Positions 1-8,168 are shown, counted from the first letter of the stretch. The stretch: 13,472 nucleotides of DNA from Candidatus Heimdallarchaeota archaeon (GCA_030667035.1 DAOUWQ010000005.1:1-13472), one strand, 5' to 3'. Made by a program: numbers and translations. The notes: generated by a model not told the origin, from the sequence alone.

Positions 1-1
1 A

Positions 2-88
2 GGAAAGATCGCTGAAATTTGGGAAAAAGTTCGTGTAGCACAACATGTGGAAAGTGTGAAAAATAGATTAATCGAGTTACAACAATAA
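2..88 (+). CDS. 3' end of an unidentified gene (partial)
   Basis: An open frame runs in from the left edge and stops at TAA 86-88, giving 28 residues that end in NRLIELQQ. The tail is charged and probably helical (it contains AEIWEKVR). It is too short for me to recognise the family. It lies on the same strand as the following gene, with about 58 bases between them that contain a TATA-like stretch, so the next gene probably has its own promoter. The reading frame is supported only by being open and by its ordinary composition. Confidence 0.5.
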   Translation, partial: GKIAEIWEKVRVAQHVESVKNRLIELQQ

Positions 89-146
89 GTTGTGATTTCA
101 CTCTCTATAATTTTCATTTTCTAATTATTTTCCGAAGTTGTTAAAT

Positions 147-2270
147 ATGGCAAAAAAGCATCAAGATTCGCAAAAGAATAAAAAATTTAATCATCTAATT
201 AATGAAAAAAGTCCGTACTTGCTTCAACATGCTGATAATCCTGTTGATTGGTATCCTTGGGGTGAAGAAGCTTTTGAAAAGGCACGTAAAGAAGATAAGC
301 CAATTTTTCTCTCTATAGGATATTCTACATGCCATTGGTGTCATGTTATGGCACATGAGTCTTTTGAGGATCCTGAAGTTGCTAAATTAATGAATGAAAC
401 ATTTATTTCGATTAAAGTTGATCGAGAAGAACGCCCCGAAATTGATAGTCTCTATATGTCTGTTTGCCAAATGTTAACAGGAAGTGGTGGATGGCCATTA
501 ACAATTTTAATGGATGCAGATAAACGACCATTTACTGCCGGTACTTATTTTCCAAAGCAAAGTCGATACGGTCGTATTGGTATGATGGAATTAATTCCTC
601 GTATTCAGGATTTTTGGGAAAATAAGCGAGATTCACTCGAAGCTTCTGCAAAGGACGTTATTGAACAATTACAGCAAATGGAATATACACCCGGCAGTGA
701 ATTTACTATTGAAATATTGGATGAAGCTTTCAAAGAAGCTTCTATGCTTTTTGATGATAAATTAGGTGGGTTTAAAGGAGCACCAAAATTCCCAACACCA
801 CATAAATTATTATTTCTTCTCCGATATTGGAGACGAACAAACAACGAACGTGCGTTAGTAATAGTAGAAAAAACTCTTCACGCAATGCGTAATGGAGGTA
901 TTTTTGACCACATAGGATTTGGTTTTCATCGTTATTCCACAGATTCTTCATGGTTATTACCACATTTTGAAAAAATGCTCTATGATCAAGCACTTTTAGC
1001 TATTGCATACATTGAAACATATCAGGCAACAAAAAACAAATATTACCAGAATGTTGCTGAAGAAATTCTTGCCTATGTTTTACGCGATATGACATCTCCT
1101 CTTGGTGGGTTTTATTCTGCAGAAGATGCTGATAGTGAAGGTGAAGAAGGCAAATTTTACACCTGGTCTCCAGATGAAATTAAAAAAATTCTAGATGAAG
1201 AAGATAGTTCGCTTTTTCTTAAAGTGTATAATTTTGAACATGGTGGTAATTTCTATGACCAAGCCACTCGAGAGAAAACTGGCACTAATATTCCCCATTT
1301 GAAAAATTCGATTGAGAAAATAGCTATTGATTTATCTATCCCTATTGATGAATTAAATAAGCGATTAGATAGAATTCGAAGTAAACTCTTCTCAACTCGT
1401 AAGAATCGTATTCATCCTCACAAAGATGACAAAATTCTAACTGATTGGAACGGCTTGATGATAGCTGCTCTCGCATTAGCTGGGAGAGTTTTTGAGAAGA
1501 AAGAATATACTATCGCAGCTCAAAATGCAACAAATTTTATACTAGAGAATATGTTAGCAAAAGACTATCGTTTAAGTCATAGATTTAGAGATGGGGAAAT
1601 TGCAATTCAAGGGATGGTTGATGATTATGCCTTTCTCATATGGGGTCTTTTAGAATTATATCAGACAACGTTTAATGAGAGGTTTCTTAAACATGCTATT
1701 TCTCTCAACGCCTCATTGCTCAAGCATTTTTGGGATGAAAATAAAGGAGCATTATTCTTTACGCCAAATGATGGTGAGCAACTCCTCATTCGCAAAAAGG
1801 AAATCTATGACGGAGCAATTCCTTCAGGAAATTCGGTTTCAATGTTGAATTTTATCAAAATTGCCAGAATTACTGGCAATGTGGAATTAGAGGAAAAAGT
1901 ATCGCAAATAAATAAAGCGTTCTCGAAAACAATTGAGCAATCACTAATTGCACATACAATGTTTCTAAGTGCCTTGGAATACATATATGGTTCTTCATTT
2001 GAAGTGGTTATAGTTGGTAAGTTAAATTCAGATGATACTAGTGAAATGTTGAAAGCAATTCGTTCCAATTTCATACCAAATAAAATTGCTCTATTTGTAC
2101 CGATAGGGGAACAAACACCAGAGATATCTAAAATAACAGACTTTGTACACTATAAAGAAGCAATTGATAATAAAGCAACAGCTCATGTTTGTATTAACCG
2201 TTTTTGCAAATTTCCAACATCAGAAATTGCTACAATGCTGAAATTTCTGGAAATAAACAAAGAAAACTGA
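147..2270 (+). CDS. DUF255 / YyaL-SPATA20 family protein: thioredoxin-like domain plus alpha/alpha barrel
   Basis: This is a full-length member of the DUF255 family (bacterial YyaL, mammalian SPATA20). The N-terminal part opens with the family signature NEKSPYLLQHADNPVDWYPW, then a thioredoxin-like fold with a CHWC motif (Cys62/Cys65 counted from ATG 147), followed by VDREERPEID and the GGWPL segment. The remaining ~500 residues match the glycosidase-like alpha/alpha barrel part, with FDHIGFGFHRYSTD and HFEKMLYDQA. About 707 residues is normal for the family. The biochemical role is not settled; a redox function is only suggested by CxxC. I prefer ATG 147 to the in-frame TTG 138 because the conserved region begins later and neither codon has a clear ribosome binding site. 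A TATA-like TATAATTTT at about 106-114 suggests a very short leader. Confidence 0.93.
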   Translation: MAKKHQDSQKNKKFNHLINEKSPYLLQHADNPVDWYPWGEEAFEKARKEDKPIFLSIGYSTCHWCHVMAHESFEDPEVAKLMNETFISIKVDREERPEIDSLYMSVCQMLTGSGGWPLTILMDADKRPFTAGTYFPKQSRYGRIGMMELIPRIQDFWENKRDSLEASAKDVIEQLQQMEYTPGSEFTIEILDEAFKEASMLFDDKLGGFKGAPKFPTPHKLLFLLRYWRRTNNERALVIVEKTLHAMRNGGIFDHIGFGFHRYSTDSSWLLPHFEKMLYDQALLAIAYIETYQATKNKYYQNVAEEILAYVLRDMTSPLGGFYSAEDADSEGEEGKFYTWSPDEIKKILDEEDSSLFLKVYNFEHGGNFYDQATREKTGTNIPHLKNSIEKIAIDLSIPIDELNKRLDRIRSKLFSTRKNRIHPHKDDKILTDWNGLMIAALALAGRVFEKKEYTIAAQNATNFILENMLAKDYRLSHRFRDGEIAIQGMVDDYAFLIWGLLELYQTTFNERFLKHAISLNASLLKHFWDENKGALFFTPNDGEQLLIRKKEIYDGAIPSGNSVSMLNFIKIARITGNVELEEKVSQINKAFSKTIEQSLIAHTMFLSALEYIYGSSFEVVIVGKLNSDDTSEMLKAIRSNFIPNKIALFVPIGEQTPEISKITDFVHYKEAIDNKATAHVCINRFCKFPTSEIATMLKFLEINKEN

Positions 2271-2362
2271 AGTTTTAAGAAAAAGTAATTATACATAAGC
2301 ACATCAATTGGAATAAAGAAATTCCTAATAAAGAGTGTTTAATTCGAAGAGTTGGGTTATAT

Positions 2363-3727
2363 ATGACAAATACTGAAAAAACTAAAGTTGCAGTTATTGG
2401 GATGGGATATGTTGGTATACCTGCCGCTGCATTAATTGCTGATGTAGACGGATTTGATGTGATAGGTATTCAAAGAAGATCTGAACGATCAGGCTGGAAA
2501 ATTGATGCATTAAATAGAGGTGAATGCCCAATTCTCAATGAACCTTTGCTCCCCGAATTAATTCAGCGAGTTGTTCTGGAGAAGAAGAGTTTTCGTATAA
2601 CAGACGAAACAGATCTTTTGAAAGATATGGATTTTATTTTAATTGATGTTCAAACTCCTACAGATAAAGAAACAAATCAACCATTATATAGATCTCTTAG
2701 AGAGGTCTCAGCAACAGTCGGACAAAAGATGAAGAAGGGTGCTGTTGTTGCTGTAGAATCAACTGTCGCACCAGGCACAACAGAATTTATTGTAAAACCA
2801 ATTCTCGAAGAAAATTCTGGTATGAAAGCAGGCGAAGATTTCTTTCTTGTATTTGCTTATGAACGAGTAATGGTTGGAAGATTAATTAACAATATTGTTA
2901 ACTATCCAAGAATAATTGGAGGGTTGACTGAAAAATGCACCGAAAAGGGAATGTGGTTGTATAAACACATAGTGAAGGAGAAACTTATTCCTGTTTCAGC
3001 AACAACTGCAGAAGTAGCAAAAGTTGTTGAAAACACTTACCGAGATGTTCAAATTGCTTTTGCCAATGAAGTAGCTCTTGCTTGTGAATCTCTTAATGTA
3101 AATTTCAATGATGTAAGAGAGTGTGTAAATAGTTTACCATTTAATTCTAATGCTTACAGAGATTTACATTTACCAGGTGCAGGTGTGGGTGGCCATTGCT
3201 TACCAAAAGATCCATGGTTATTGAAATATGGAGTAGATACCTATGGCAATAAAGAGGTTCCATTTGATGTAATTATCAAATCTAGAGAACGAAATGAAAT
3301 GATGCCATCTCATATGATAAGTTTATCAAAAGAGGCTTCTGAAAAAGCAGGCATTGATTTCAAAAAATCAAAGATTGCCATATTGGGTGCTTCATTTATC
3401 GAAAATTCAGAAGATACAAGAAATTCTCCAACAGAGACAATAGTCAAAATCTTAGATGAAGAAAAAGTAGCTTGGATGATCCATGATCCATTAGTACGTC
3501 AAAGAGAATTTCCTTATACAATTTCAGATAACTTAGAAGAAGTTGTACAAGATGCAGATACAGTTCTAATTATGGTTAAACATAAAGAATATTATGATAT
3601 CAAACCTGCATGGCTTAAAGGAAAAATGAAAACAGCTATTGTAATAGATGGTCGAGATGTTCTTAGTTTGGATGAATTTCGCAAAGAAAAGTTCATCTTC
3701 TATGGTGTTGGAAAACCTAAAATATAG
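2363..3727 (+). CDS. wecC: UDP-N-acetyl-D-mannosamine dehydrogenase-type UDP-sugar 6-dehydrogenase
   Basis: This is an NAD-dependent nucleotide-sugar dehydrogenase of the UDP-glucose/GDP-mannose dehydrogenase family. It oxidises C6 of a UDP-sugar to a uronic acid for surface glycans or glycoprotein glycans. The Rossmann motif GMGYVG is at residues 13-18, VESTVAPGTT at 131-140, the substrate segment AEVAKVVENTYRDV at 216-229 (Lys220, Asn224), and the catalytic cysteine in GGHCLPKDP (Cys279). A C-terminal UDP-binding domain runs from about 335 to 454. The segment ending YPRIIGG follows the WecC-type pattern rather than that of UDP-glucose dehydrogenase, so UDP-ManNAc is the likelier substrate, but this is inferred from motifs. 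No epimerase or glycosyltransferase lies next to it, which is unusual for a gene often found in glycan clusters. There is no strong SD before ATG 2363. Confidence 0.9.
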   Translation: MTNTEKTKVAVIGMGYVGIPAAALIADVDGFDVIGIQRRSERSGWKIDALNRGECPILNEPLLPELIQRVVLEKKSFRITDETDLLKDMDFILIDVQTPTDKETNQPLYRSLREVSATVGQKMKKGAVVAVESTVAPGTTEFIVKPILEENSGMKAGEDFFLVFAYERVMVGRLINNIVNYPRIIGGLTEKCTEKGMWLYKHIVKEKLIPVSATTAEVAKVVENTYRDVQIAFANEVALACESLNVNFNDVRECVNSLPFNSNAYRDLHLPGAGVGGHCLPKDPWLLKYGVDTYGNKEVPFDVIIKSRERNEMMPSHMISLSKEASEKAGIDFKKSKIAILGASFIENSEDTRNSPTETIVKILDEEKVAWMIHDPLVRQREFPYTISDNLEEVVQDADTVLIMVKHKEYYDIKPAWLKGKMKTAIVIDGRDVLSLDEFRKEKFIFYGVGKPKI

Positions 3728-3738
3728 ATTGGGTTTTT
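3712..3738 (+). terminator. Hairpin plus T-run at the end of the UDP-sugar dehydrogenase gene
   Basis: AAAACC at 3712-3717 pairs with GGTTTT at 3732-3737, with the stop codon in the loop region and a run of five T at 3734-3738. The stem is only 6 bp and the loop is 14 nt, so the T-run (archaeal-style termination) may matter more than the hairpin. Confidence 0.4.
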
Positions 3739-3855
3739 CAAATATCCTTCATTTTATCTCAGAAAGTTGTTTGATTTATTATGTATTTCGAAATATTAAG
3801 TGACTGTTTTTATTATAAATTAAACTGCTAACTTTTAGTAAAACTTCTGTCTACG

Positions 3856-3863
3856 TATAAATA
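3856..3863 (+). promoter_or_regulatory. TATA box of the PLAT-like gene
   Basis: TATAAATA stands 51 bases ahead of the TTG start at 3907. With usual archaeal spacing, transcription would begin near 3885, leaving a leader of about 20 bases that carries the SD. Confidence 0.6.
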
Positions 3864-3890
3864 GAGCATAATAATAATTAGTTTAATCAA

Positions 3891-3897
3891 AAGGAGG
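3891..3897 (+). promoter_or_regulatory. Strong ribosome binding site deciding a TTG start
   Basis: AAGGAGG lies 9 bases ahead of TTG 3907. This near-perfect anti-16S complement fixes the start at TTG; no in-frame ATG occurs before residue 14. Confidence 0.75.
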
Positions 3898-3906
3898 AAA
3901 TTTTTA

Positions 3907-4332
3907 TTGTCTGAAAATGAAGACGCTTGTGAAATAATATCTAAAATGAAGTTAACATTGACCACAGGAAAAAAGTGGGGAAGTTCGACGGATGACCCCG
4001 TTAAATTAAACATTGGGGATTACTCTTGGGAACTTGACCATCCATTTTGTGATAGTTTTGAAAAGGGTAAAACAGATGTTTTTGACCTTACTATACCTGA
4101 AGGATTAACTTCTGACTGGTTTCAATACTTCTGCTTTAAGAAAGAACATCCAATTATGGGTGCTAAATGGTTATTAACTGGTGTAAAATTGGAAATTAAT
4201 GATAGAGTTATCTATGATTCTGGTGAAATTGAGATTTGGTTTGAAGGTGGAAAAACACATTGGTGTGTTCCAGAATTCAATTACGGCAAATGTCGAGGCA
4301 ATGTTAGCCCTGATTTTGACGTTAAACATTAG
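3907..4332 (+). CDS. Small PLAT/LH2-like beta-sandwich protein
   Basis: This is a 141-residue protein with no signal peptide or membrane segment, so it is probably cytosolic. Residues 14-105 follow the layout of a PLAT/LH2 (lipoxygenase/polycystin) domain: an opening strand KLTLTTG, then SSTDDPVKLNIGD, the FEKGKTDVFDLTIP segment, and a tryptophan-containing strand AKWLLTGVKLEIND. PLAT domains generally bind lipid or protein partners; no enzyme domain is attached here. A short tail (106-141) contains two cysteines (120, 129), which with Cys8, 48 and 76 makes five. The gene has its own TATA box and a strong SD, so it is probably a well-expressed single gene. The domain call comes from sequence pattern alone; another beta-sandwich fold is possible. 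Confidence 0.62.
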   Translation: MSENEDACEIISKMKLTLTTGKKWGSSTDDPVKLNIGDYSWELDHPFCDSFEKGKTDVFDLTIPEGLTSDWFQYFCFKKEHPIMGAKWLLTGVKLEINDRVIYDSGEIEIWFEGGKTHWCVPEFNYGKCRGNVSPDFDVKH

Positions 4333-4334
4333 TT

Positions 4335-4365
4335 GATAGATTTTTTTCTATCTTTTCTTTTTCTC
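4335..4365 (+). terminator. Hairpin and pyrimidine/T-rich terminator of the PLAT-like gene
   Basis: GATAGA (4335-4340) pairs with TCTATC (4347-4352) around a six-T loop, followed by TTTTCTTTTTCTC (4353-4365). It begins three bases after the stop codon. Confidence 0.6.
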
Positions 4366-4462
4366 TATATAGTCTAAGTACTATTACTTTCTCTCTAAAG
4401 ATAAAGTACTAATTAGAGTATGTCTATTGATGTCTTAGTAGCAATTAATAGTGAGAGAAATG

Positions 4463-4470
4463 TTTATATA
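4463..4470 (+). promoter_or_regulatory. TATA box of the TFB gene
   Basis: TTTATATA lies 58 bases ahead of ATG 4528. A second, weaker ATATAG copy follows at about 4474-4479. Transcription would start near 4495, giving a leader of about 30 bases. The wider 4333-4527 spacer also holds a direct repeat AAGTACTA (4376-4383 and 4404-4411) upstream of the TATA box. Confidence 0.6.
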
Positions 4471-4527
4471 GCAATATAGAGAGATATACCACCAAGGTAG
4501 TCCTACTCTACTACTATTCAAGAGAGT

Positions 4528-5568
4528 ATGACCCACTCCTTATCGCAGTACAAAAAAACACTATTGGAGAATATTAGATTGTTGAAAGATAAAACTCAAA
4601 GGGAAGAACAAAAAGAATCAGAAAATACATGCAAAGTCTGTGGATCGAATACACTAATAGATGACAAATCACGTGGAGAAAGAATATGCACTTCATGTGG
4701 TGCTGTTCAAGATATAATTATTAGTTCCGGTCCTGAATGGAGAGCATTCACTAAAAGTGAACAAAATGCGCGAGAACGTGTTGGTGCTCCAGCTTCAAAC
4801 CTAAAAATCGATAAAGGATTAAGAACACAAATCGGTGCAGGTTATAAAGACATTACAGGTAAAAGTTTAAGCCCATCAACCATAGCTAGAATGAATCGTT
4901 TAAGATGGTTAAATAGGAGAACAGGCAGATCTGAAGCCCGAAACTTGCGTGATGCAATTTTTGAATTAAAAAGAATCGCAAGTCAATTAGGCATCTCAGA
5001 AGATATTAACGAATCAGCTGCTATTTACTATCGAAGAGCATTAAAAGCAAAATTAATTCGTGGTAGAAGTATAGATTCAATGACTGCATCTGCAATTTAT
5101 ATTGCTTGTAGAACACACAACGTCCCAAAAACGTTGAAAGATATCTGTACAATAGCTAAAGTTGACAAGAAAGAATTAGCTCGATGTGTTAGAGTATATA
5201 TTGTAGAACTTGGTATTAAGCCAACACCAATTGATCCAGCCCAGCTAGTTTCAAGATTAGGATCTGAGCTTAAAATCACAATGCATACACAAAACAGAGC
5301 CATTGAGATTCTGCAAACTGTCAGACAATACAGATTAGATGTTGGTAAGAATCCAATGTCCATTGCCGCAGCAGTGTTATATATAGCAGGGATTCAAACT
5401 GGCGAACGAAGAACACAACAACAAGTAGCTTTAGCAGCAAAAACTACTCCAGTCACTCTTCGAAATCGATTCAAAGAATTGGTTGCAGCATTAGAAATTG
5501 GTCAAGTTACAGTTAAACGTGGCGCAGCTGCTACACCAGTATATGTTAGAGATCCTTATAAATTTTAG
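4528..5568 (+). CDS. tfb: Transcription initiation factor B (TFB, archaeal TFIIB homologue)
   Basis: TFB bridges TBP-bound promoter DNA and RNA polymerase and sets the start site. An N-terminal zinc ribbon has CxxC pairs at Cys35/Cys38 and Cys54/Cys57. The B-reader region GPEWRAFTKSEQNARERVGA (68-87) is very typical and leads into IDKGLRTQIG (94-103). Two cyclin-like repeats follow, about 137-230 and 235-325. At 346 residues it is longer than the usual ~300-310. The excess is a charged, probably helical extension of ~34 residues before the zinc ribbon and a ~20-residue tail ending VYVRDPYKF. No later start codon would remove the extension without losing the ribbon. Many archaea carry several TFBs, so this may be one of several. 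The gene has its own promoter and terminator. Confidence 0.96.
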   Translation: MTHSLSQYKKTLLENIRLLKDKTQREEQKESENTCKVCGSNTLIDDKSRGERICTSCGAVQDIIISSGPEWRAFTKSEQNARERVGAPASNLKIDKGLRTQIGAGYKDITGKSLSPSTIARMNRLRWLNRRTGRSEARNLRDAIFELKRIASQLGISEDINESAAIYYRRALKAKLIRGRSIDSMTASAIYIACRTHNVPKTLKDICTIAKVDKKELARCVRVYIVELGIKPTPIDPAQLVSRLGSELKITMHTQNRAIEILQTVRQYRLDVGKNPMSIAAAVLYIAGIQTGERRTQQQVALAAKTTPVTLRNRFKELVAALEIGQVTVKRGAAATPVYVRDPYKF

Positions 5569-5594
5569 AGGATTGTAACCTCCTCTAATTTTTT
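5566..5594 (+). terminator. Hairpin terminator of TFB overlapping its stop codon
   Basis: TAGAGGA (5566-5572, beginning with the stop codon TAG) pairs perfectly over 7 bp with TCCTCTA (5581-5587), followed by six T (5589-5594). This has the form of an intrinsic terminator. Confidence 0.7.
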
Positions 5595-5616
5595 ATCATA
5601 GACTTTTTCAAATTTT

Positions 5617-5650
5617 GGCGGCGAGAGTGAGAGATCACCTACTTTCGCCC
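5617..5650 (+). ncRNA. GC-rich hairpin between TFB and RFC-S, possible small RNA
   Basis: A short GC-rich island stands out in an AT-rich spacer. GCGAGA (5621-5626) pairs with TTTCGC (5643-5648), with one G-T pair. GTGA (5627-5630) pairs with TCAC (5635-5638) around a GAGA (GNRA-type) loop, leaving CTAC as a 3' bulge. GGCG just upstream offers a competing pairing with CGCC. A T-rich stretch follows (5662-5666) and an AT-rich TATA-like stretch precedes (about 5589-5600). I see no C/D box pair and no ACA box. It could be a small RNA or a leader or terminator structure. The rest of the spacer to 5830 shows nothing definite. Confidence 0.3.
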
Positions 5651-5830
5651 CATTCCAGTTATTTTTAAATCATTCATTGGAGATTTTATACTATAAAGAA
5701 TACTTTTGTTTAGATTTTCTTTGGTAAAGGTAATAGAAAATATTAATACCTAGTTACAAATCAACAATACTAGAAAGAAAAGACTCTTTTGCTCAAAAAA
5801 TAGAAAAATTTACAGGTAGGTTATAAACAC

Positions 5831-6811
5831 ATGTTATGGGCTGAAAAATATCGACCGCGTTTGCTCAAAGATATAATTAATCAACAGGAAATTAAAAATC
5901 GCTTGAAAGGCTTTATTGATGCAAGTACAATGCCTCATTTACTTTTTGCCGGCCCACCAGGGACAGGTAAAACCTCAACAGCATTAGTGTTAATTAATGA
6001 ATTACTAAGCGATTTCGATGTATTTGGTCGTAAAGAAGATAGTCTTCAAACTAATGTCCCCTATCTTGAGTTAAATGCTAGTGACGAAAGAGGAATCAAT
6101 GTTGTAAGAGAACGAATTAAAAATTTCGCTCATTTAATGGCTATTAATGCACCATTTAGAATCATTGTTCTAGATGAAGCTGATTCAATGACTTCTGATG
6201 CTCAGCATGCTCTTCGCCGAACTATGGAAAAATACAGTTCTACCTGTCGTTTCATTTTGATTTGTAATTACAGTTCTAAAATCATTGAACCCATTCAATC
6301 TCGTTGTGCAGTTTTTCGTTTTGCACCACTTAGTAAGAAGGATACCAATAAGTATCTCCAAAAAATTTTCAAAACTGAAAAGGTAGCTATTACTCCTGAA
6401 GCAGCAGAAGCAATCATTTATGTTTCCGAAGGAGATCTTCGACGAGCAACAAATATTTTACAGTCAGCTGCAATTGCAGGAAAAGAAATATCTGAAGAGG
6501 ATATCTATAAAGCAACTGGAAAAGCACAACCTCAAGAAATTCGGAAAATGATTAAGTATGCAATTACAGGTGCTTTCAAAGAATCTAGAAAACTTCTTCT
6601 TGAATTAATCATCAAACAAGGTCTTTCAGCACAAGATATTCTGAAACAAATCCATCGTGAAACTACTGTTATGACTGATATTGATGATAGAACAAAAGTA
6701 GAAATGATAAAGATGATTGGTGAAATTGATTTTCGTTTAACTGAAGGTTCAAACCCGGAAATCCAACTGTCTGCACTTTTAGCACATTTAGTTGGATTAA
6801 AATTGGAATGA
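5831..6811 (+). CDS. rfcS: Replication factor C small subunit (clamp loader ATPase)
   Basis: This AAA+ ATPase subunit of the archaeal clamp loader opens and places the PCNA ring on primed DNA. The start MLWAEKYRPR is the family's RFC box II. Walker A is GPPGTGKT (41-48), Walker B is VLDEADSM (113-120), sensor 1 lies in ICNYSSKI, and the arginine-finger SRC motif is at 157-159. The collar domain fills the C-terminal third. At 326 residues it has the usual length. A loop of about ten extra residues (DVFGRKEDSLQ) sits between Walker A and LNASDERG. The large subunit is not in this window. A weak purine-rich AGGTAGG lies about 11 bases before ATG 5831. Confidence 0.96.
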   Translation: MLWAEKYRPRLLKDIINQQEIKNRLKGFIDASTMPHLLFAGPPGTGKTSTALVLINELLSDFDVFGRKEDSLQTNVPYLELNASDERGINVVRERIKNFAHLMAINAPFRIIVLDEADSMTSDAQHALRRTMEKYSSTCRFILICNYSSKIIEPIQSRCAVFRFAPLSKKDTNKYLQKIFKTEKVAITPEAAEAIIYVSEGDLRRATNILQSAAIAGKEISEEDIYKATGKAQPQEIRKMIKYAITGAFKESRKLLLELIIKQGLSAQDILKQIHRETTVMTDIDDRTKVEMIKMIGEIDFRLTEGSNPEIQLSALLAHLVGLKLE

Positions 6812-6820
6812 AAAATTAGA

Positions 6821-6847
6821 GGAAATGATTTCTAGAAATCATGTTCC
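6821..6847. terminator. Palindromic bidirectional terminator between convergent rfcS and ahcY
   Basis: ATGATTTC-TA-GAAATCAT (6825-6842) is a perfect 18-bp palindrome. GGAA (6821-6824) and TTCC (6844-6847) extend it to a 12-bp stem with one bulged base. It contains the ahcY stop codon. On the - strand it is followed by CTCTAATTTTT, an intrinsic-terminator arrangement for ahcY; on the + strand the following T-rich stretch lies inside ahcY. Confidence 0.6.
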
Positions 6848-8137
6848 TTCTTTAAATCCAGTTAGATATTCTTTTTGTTCTTCCGTTAGCGGTTGTAGGT
6901 TAATCTTGTGTGATTCAAGGGCCATTCTAGCAACATAATCATCTAATTCAGCTGGAATATCAATTACTTTTATGGGTAATTCTTTTCCATTTTTTGCTAA
7001 AAATTCTAATGCAAGTGCTTGAATAGCAAATGACCCATCCATAATTTCTAATGGGTGTCCTTGTCCTGCTGGTCTTGCAAGATTTACTAAACGTCCTTTT
7101 GATAGAAGATAAATAAGTCTGCCATCTTTCATCTGATATTCTTGACAATTCTCATTTATTTCTTTAACATTTGTTGCCATCTTCTCTAAACCGTCGATAT
7201 CAATTTCTAGATCAAAATGTCCGGCATTAGCTAGCATTGCACCATCTTTCATTTTTGCGATGTGTTTTGCATCAATAACCTTCTTATCACCTGTTACTGT
7301 AATAAAGAGATCACCAATTAATGCGGCTTCGTCCATATTCATTACCTCGAATCCTTCATACAAAGCTTCTAATCCTTTGTGCCATCCCGAAGGTTCAGTT
7401 TCATCTGCATATGGCATCCGATCTCCTACTTCAACAACAATTGTTCTTGCACCCATACCACGAGCTCTGGTCGCTAAGCCTCTACCACACCAACCATAAC
7501 CAACAATAACAACATTTTTTCCTGCAATCAAACTGTTTGTAATTGACATTATTGCATTTAGTGCAGATTGTCCTGTACCAAATCTATTGTCAAACAAATG
7601 TTTAGAATAAGCGCCATTGGCATTTGTTATTGGAAATTTCAATGCATTTTCTTTTTCCATCGCTTTTAATCGTATTATACCAGTGGTGGTTTCCTCACTA
7701 GCACCAATAACATTTTCAATTAATTCTGGTCTTTTAAAGTGAATAATATTTATTAGATCAGCACCATCATCTATCAGCAAATTGGGTTTTGAATCCAATA
7801 CACTATTGAGATTTTGGTAATATTCTTCTGTATTCTGATTTGCCCATGCAAATACTTCAATGCCATCAAATTTGGTTAATGCTGCTGCAACCCGATCATC
7901 TGTTGTTAAAGGATTGCAACTTGCTACTCGGACAGTAGCTCCACCTGCGCGAAGTGTTCTAATTAGTTGTCCTGTTTTTTTCTCTAAATGTAATGCTAAA
8001 CTAACTCGTAAATTTTTTAATGGTAATTCTTTCTCGAATCGTTTCTTAATAGCATTTAAAATAGGCATATTCTTTTCTGCCCATTCAAGTTCTTTCATTC
8101 CTTCATCAATCAATGTTAAATCCTTTACTTTACTCAA
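6839..8137 (-). CDS. ahcY: S-adenosylhomocysteine hydrolase
   Basis: This NAD-dependent enzyme splits S-adenosylhomocysteine into adenosine and homocysteine, relieving product inhibition of methyltransferases. Residues recognised are His50 in ALHLEKKT, ASCNPLTTDD (72-81), DDGAD (123-127), Glu149 in EETTTG, the pair Lys179/Asp183 in SKHLFDN, RFGTGQS, the NAD motif GYGWCGRG (213-220), NAGHFDLEID (304-313), and the ending EEQKEYLTGFKEGT. The length of 432 fits the shorter archaeal/thermophilic type. TTG 8137 is chosen because the conserved N-terminal stretch VKDLTLIDEGMKELEWAEKN begins at once, and AAAGGCG stands about 9 bases ahead. Compared with the usual EVDPIRALEA, there appear to be about 13 extra residues after VVEV (about 238-255), beside the NAD-ribose site. 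Some archaeal homologues prefer S-inosylhomocysteine; the sequence does not decide this. Confidence 0.96.
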   Translation of the reverse strand: MSKVKDLTLIDEGMKELEWAEKNMPILNAIKKRFEKELPLKNLRVSLALHLEKKTGQLIRTLRAGGATVRVASCNPLTTDDRVAAALTKFDGIEVFAWANQNTEEYYQNLNSVLDSKPNLLIDDGADLINIIHFKRPELIENVIGASEETTTGIIRLKAMEKENALKFPITNANGAYSKHLFDNRFGTGQSALNAIMSITNSLIAGKNVVIVGYGWCGRGLATRARGMGARTIVVEVGDRMPYADETEPSGWHKGLEALYEGFEVMNMDEAALIGDLFITVTGDKKVIDAKHIAKMKDGAMLANAGHFDLEIDIDGLEKMATNVKEINENCQEYQMKDGRLIYLLSKGRLVNLARPAGQGHPLEIMDGSFAIQALALEFLAKNGKELPIKVIDIPAELDDYVARMALESHKINLQPLTEEQKEYLTGFKEGT

Positions 8138-8168
8138 AATTATCGCCTTTCTGATATGAGAATATTAG

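Noticed and set aside
2310..2325. GGAAT/ATTCC inverted repeat upstream of the UDP-sugar dehydrogenase gene
   Set aside because: Only 5 bp, AT-rich, and expected by chance at this composition; no supporting context.
7260..7509. + strand open frames within the ahcY region
   Set aside because: Shadows of ahcY on the other strand; no family features or start signals.
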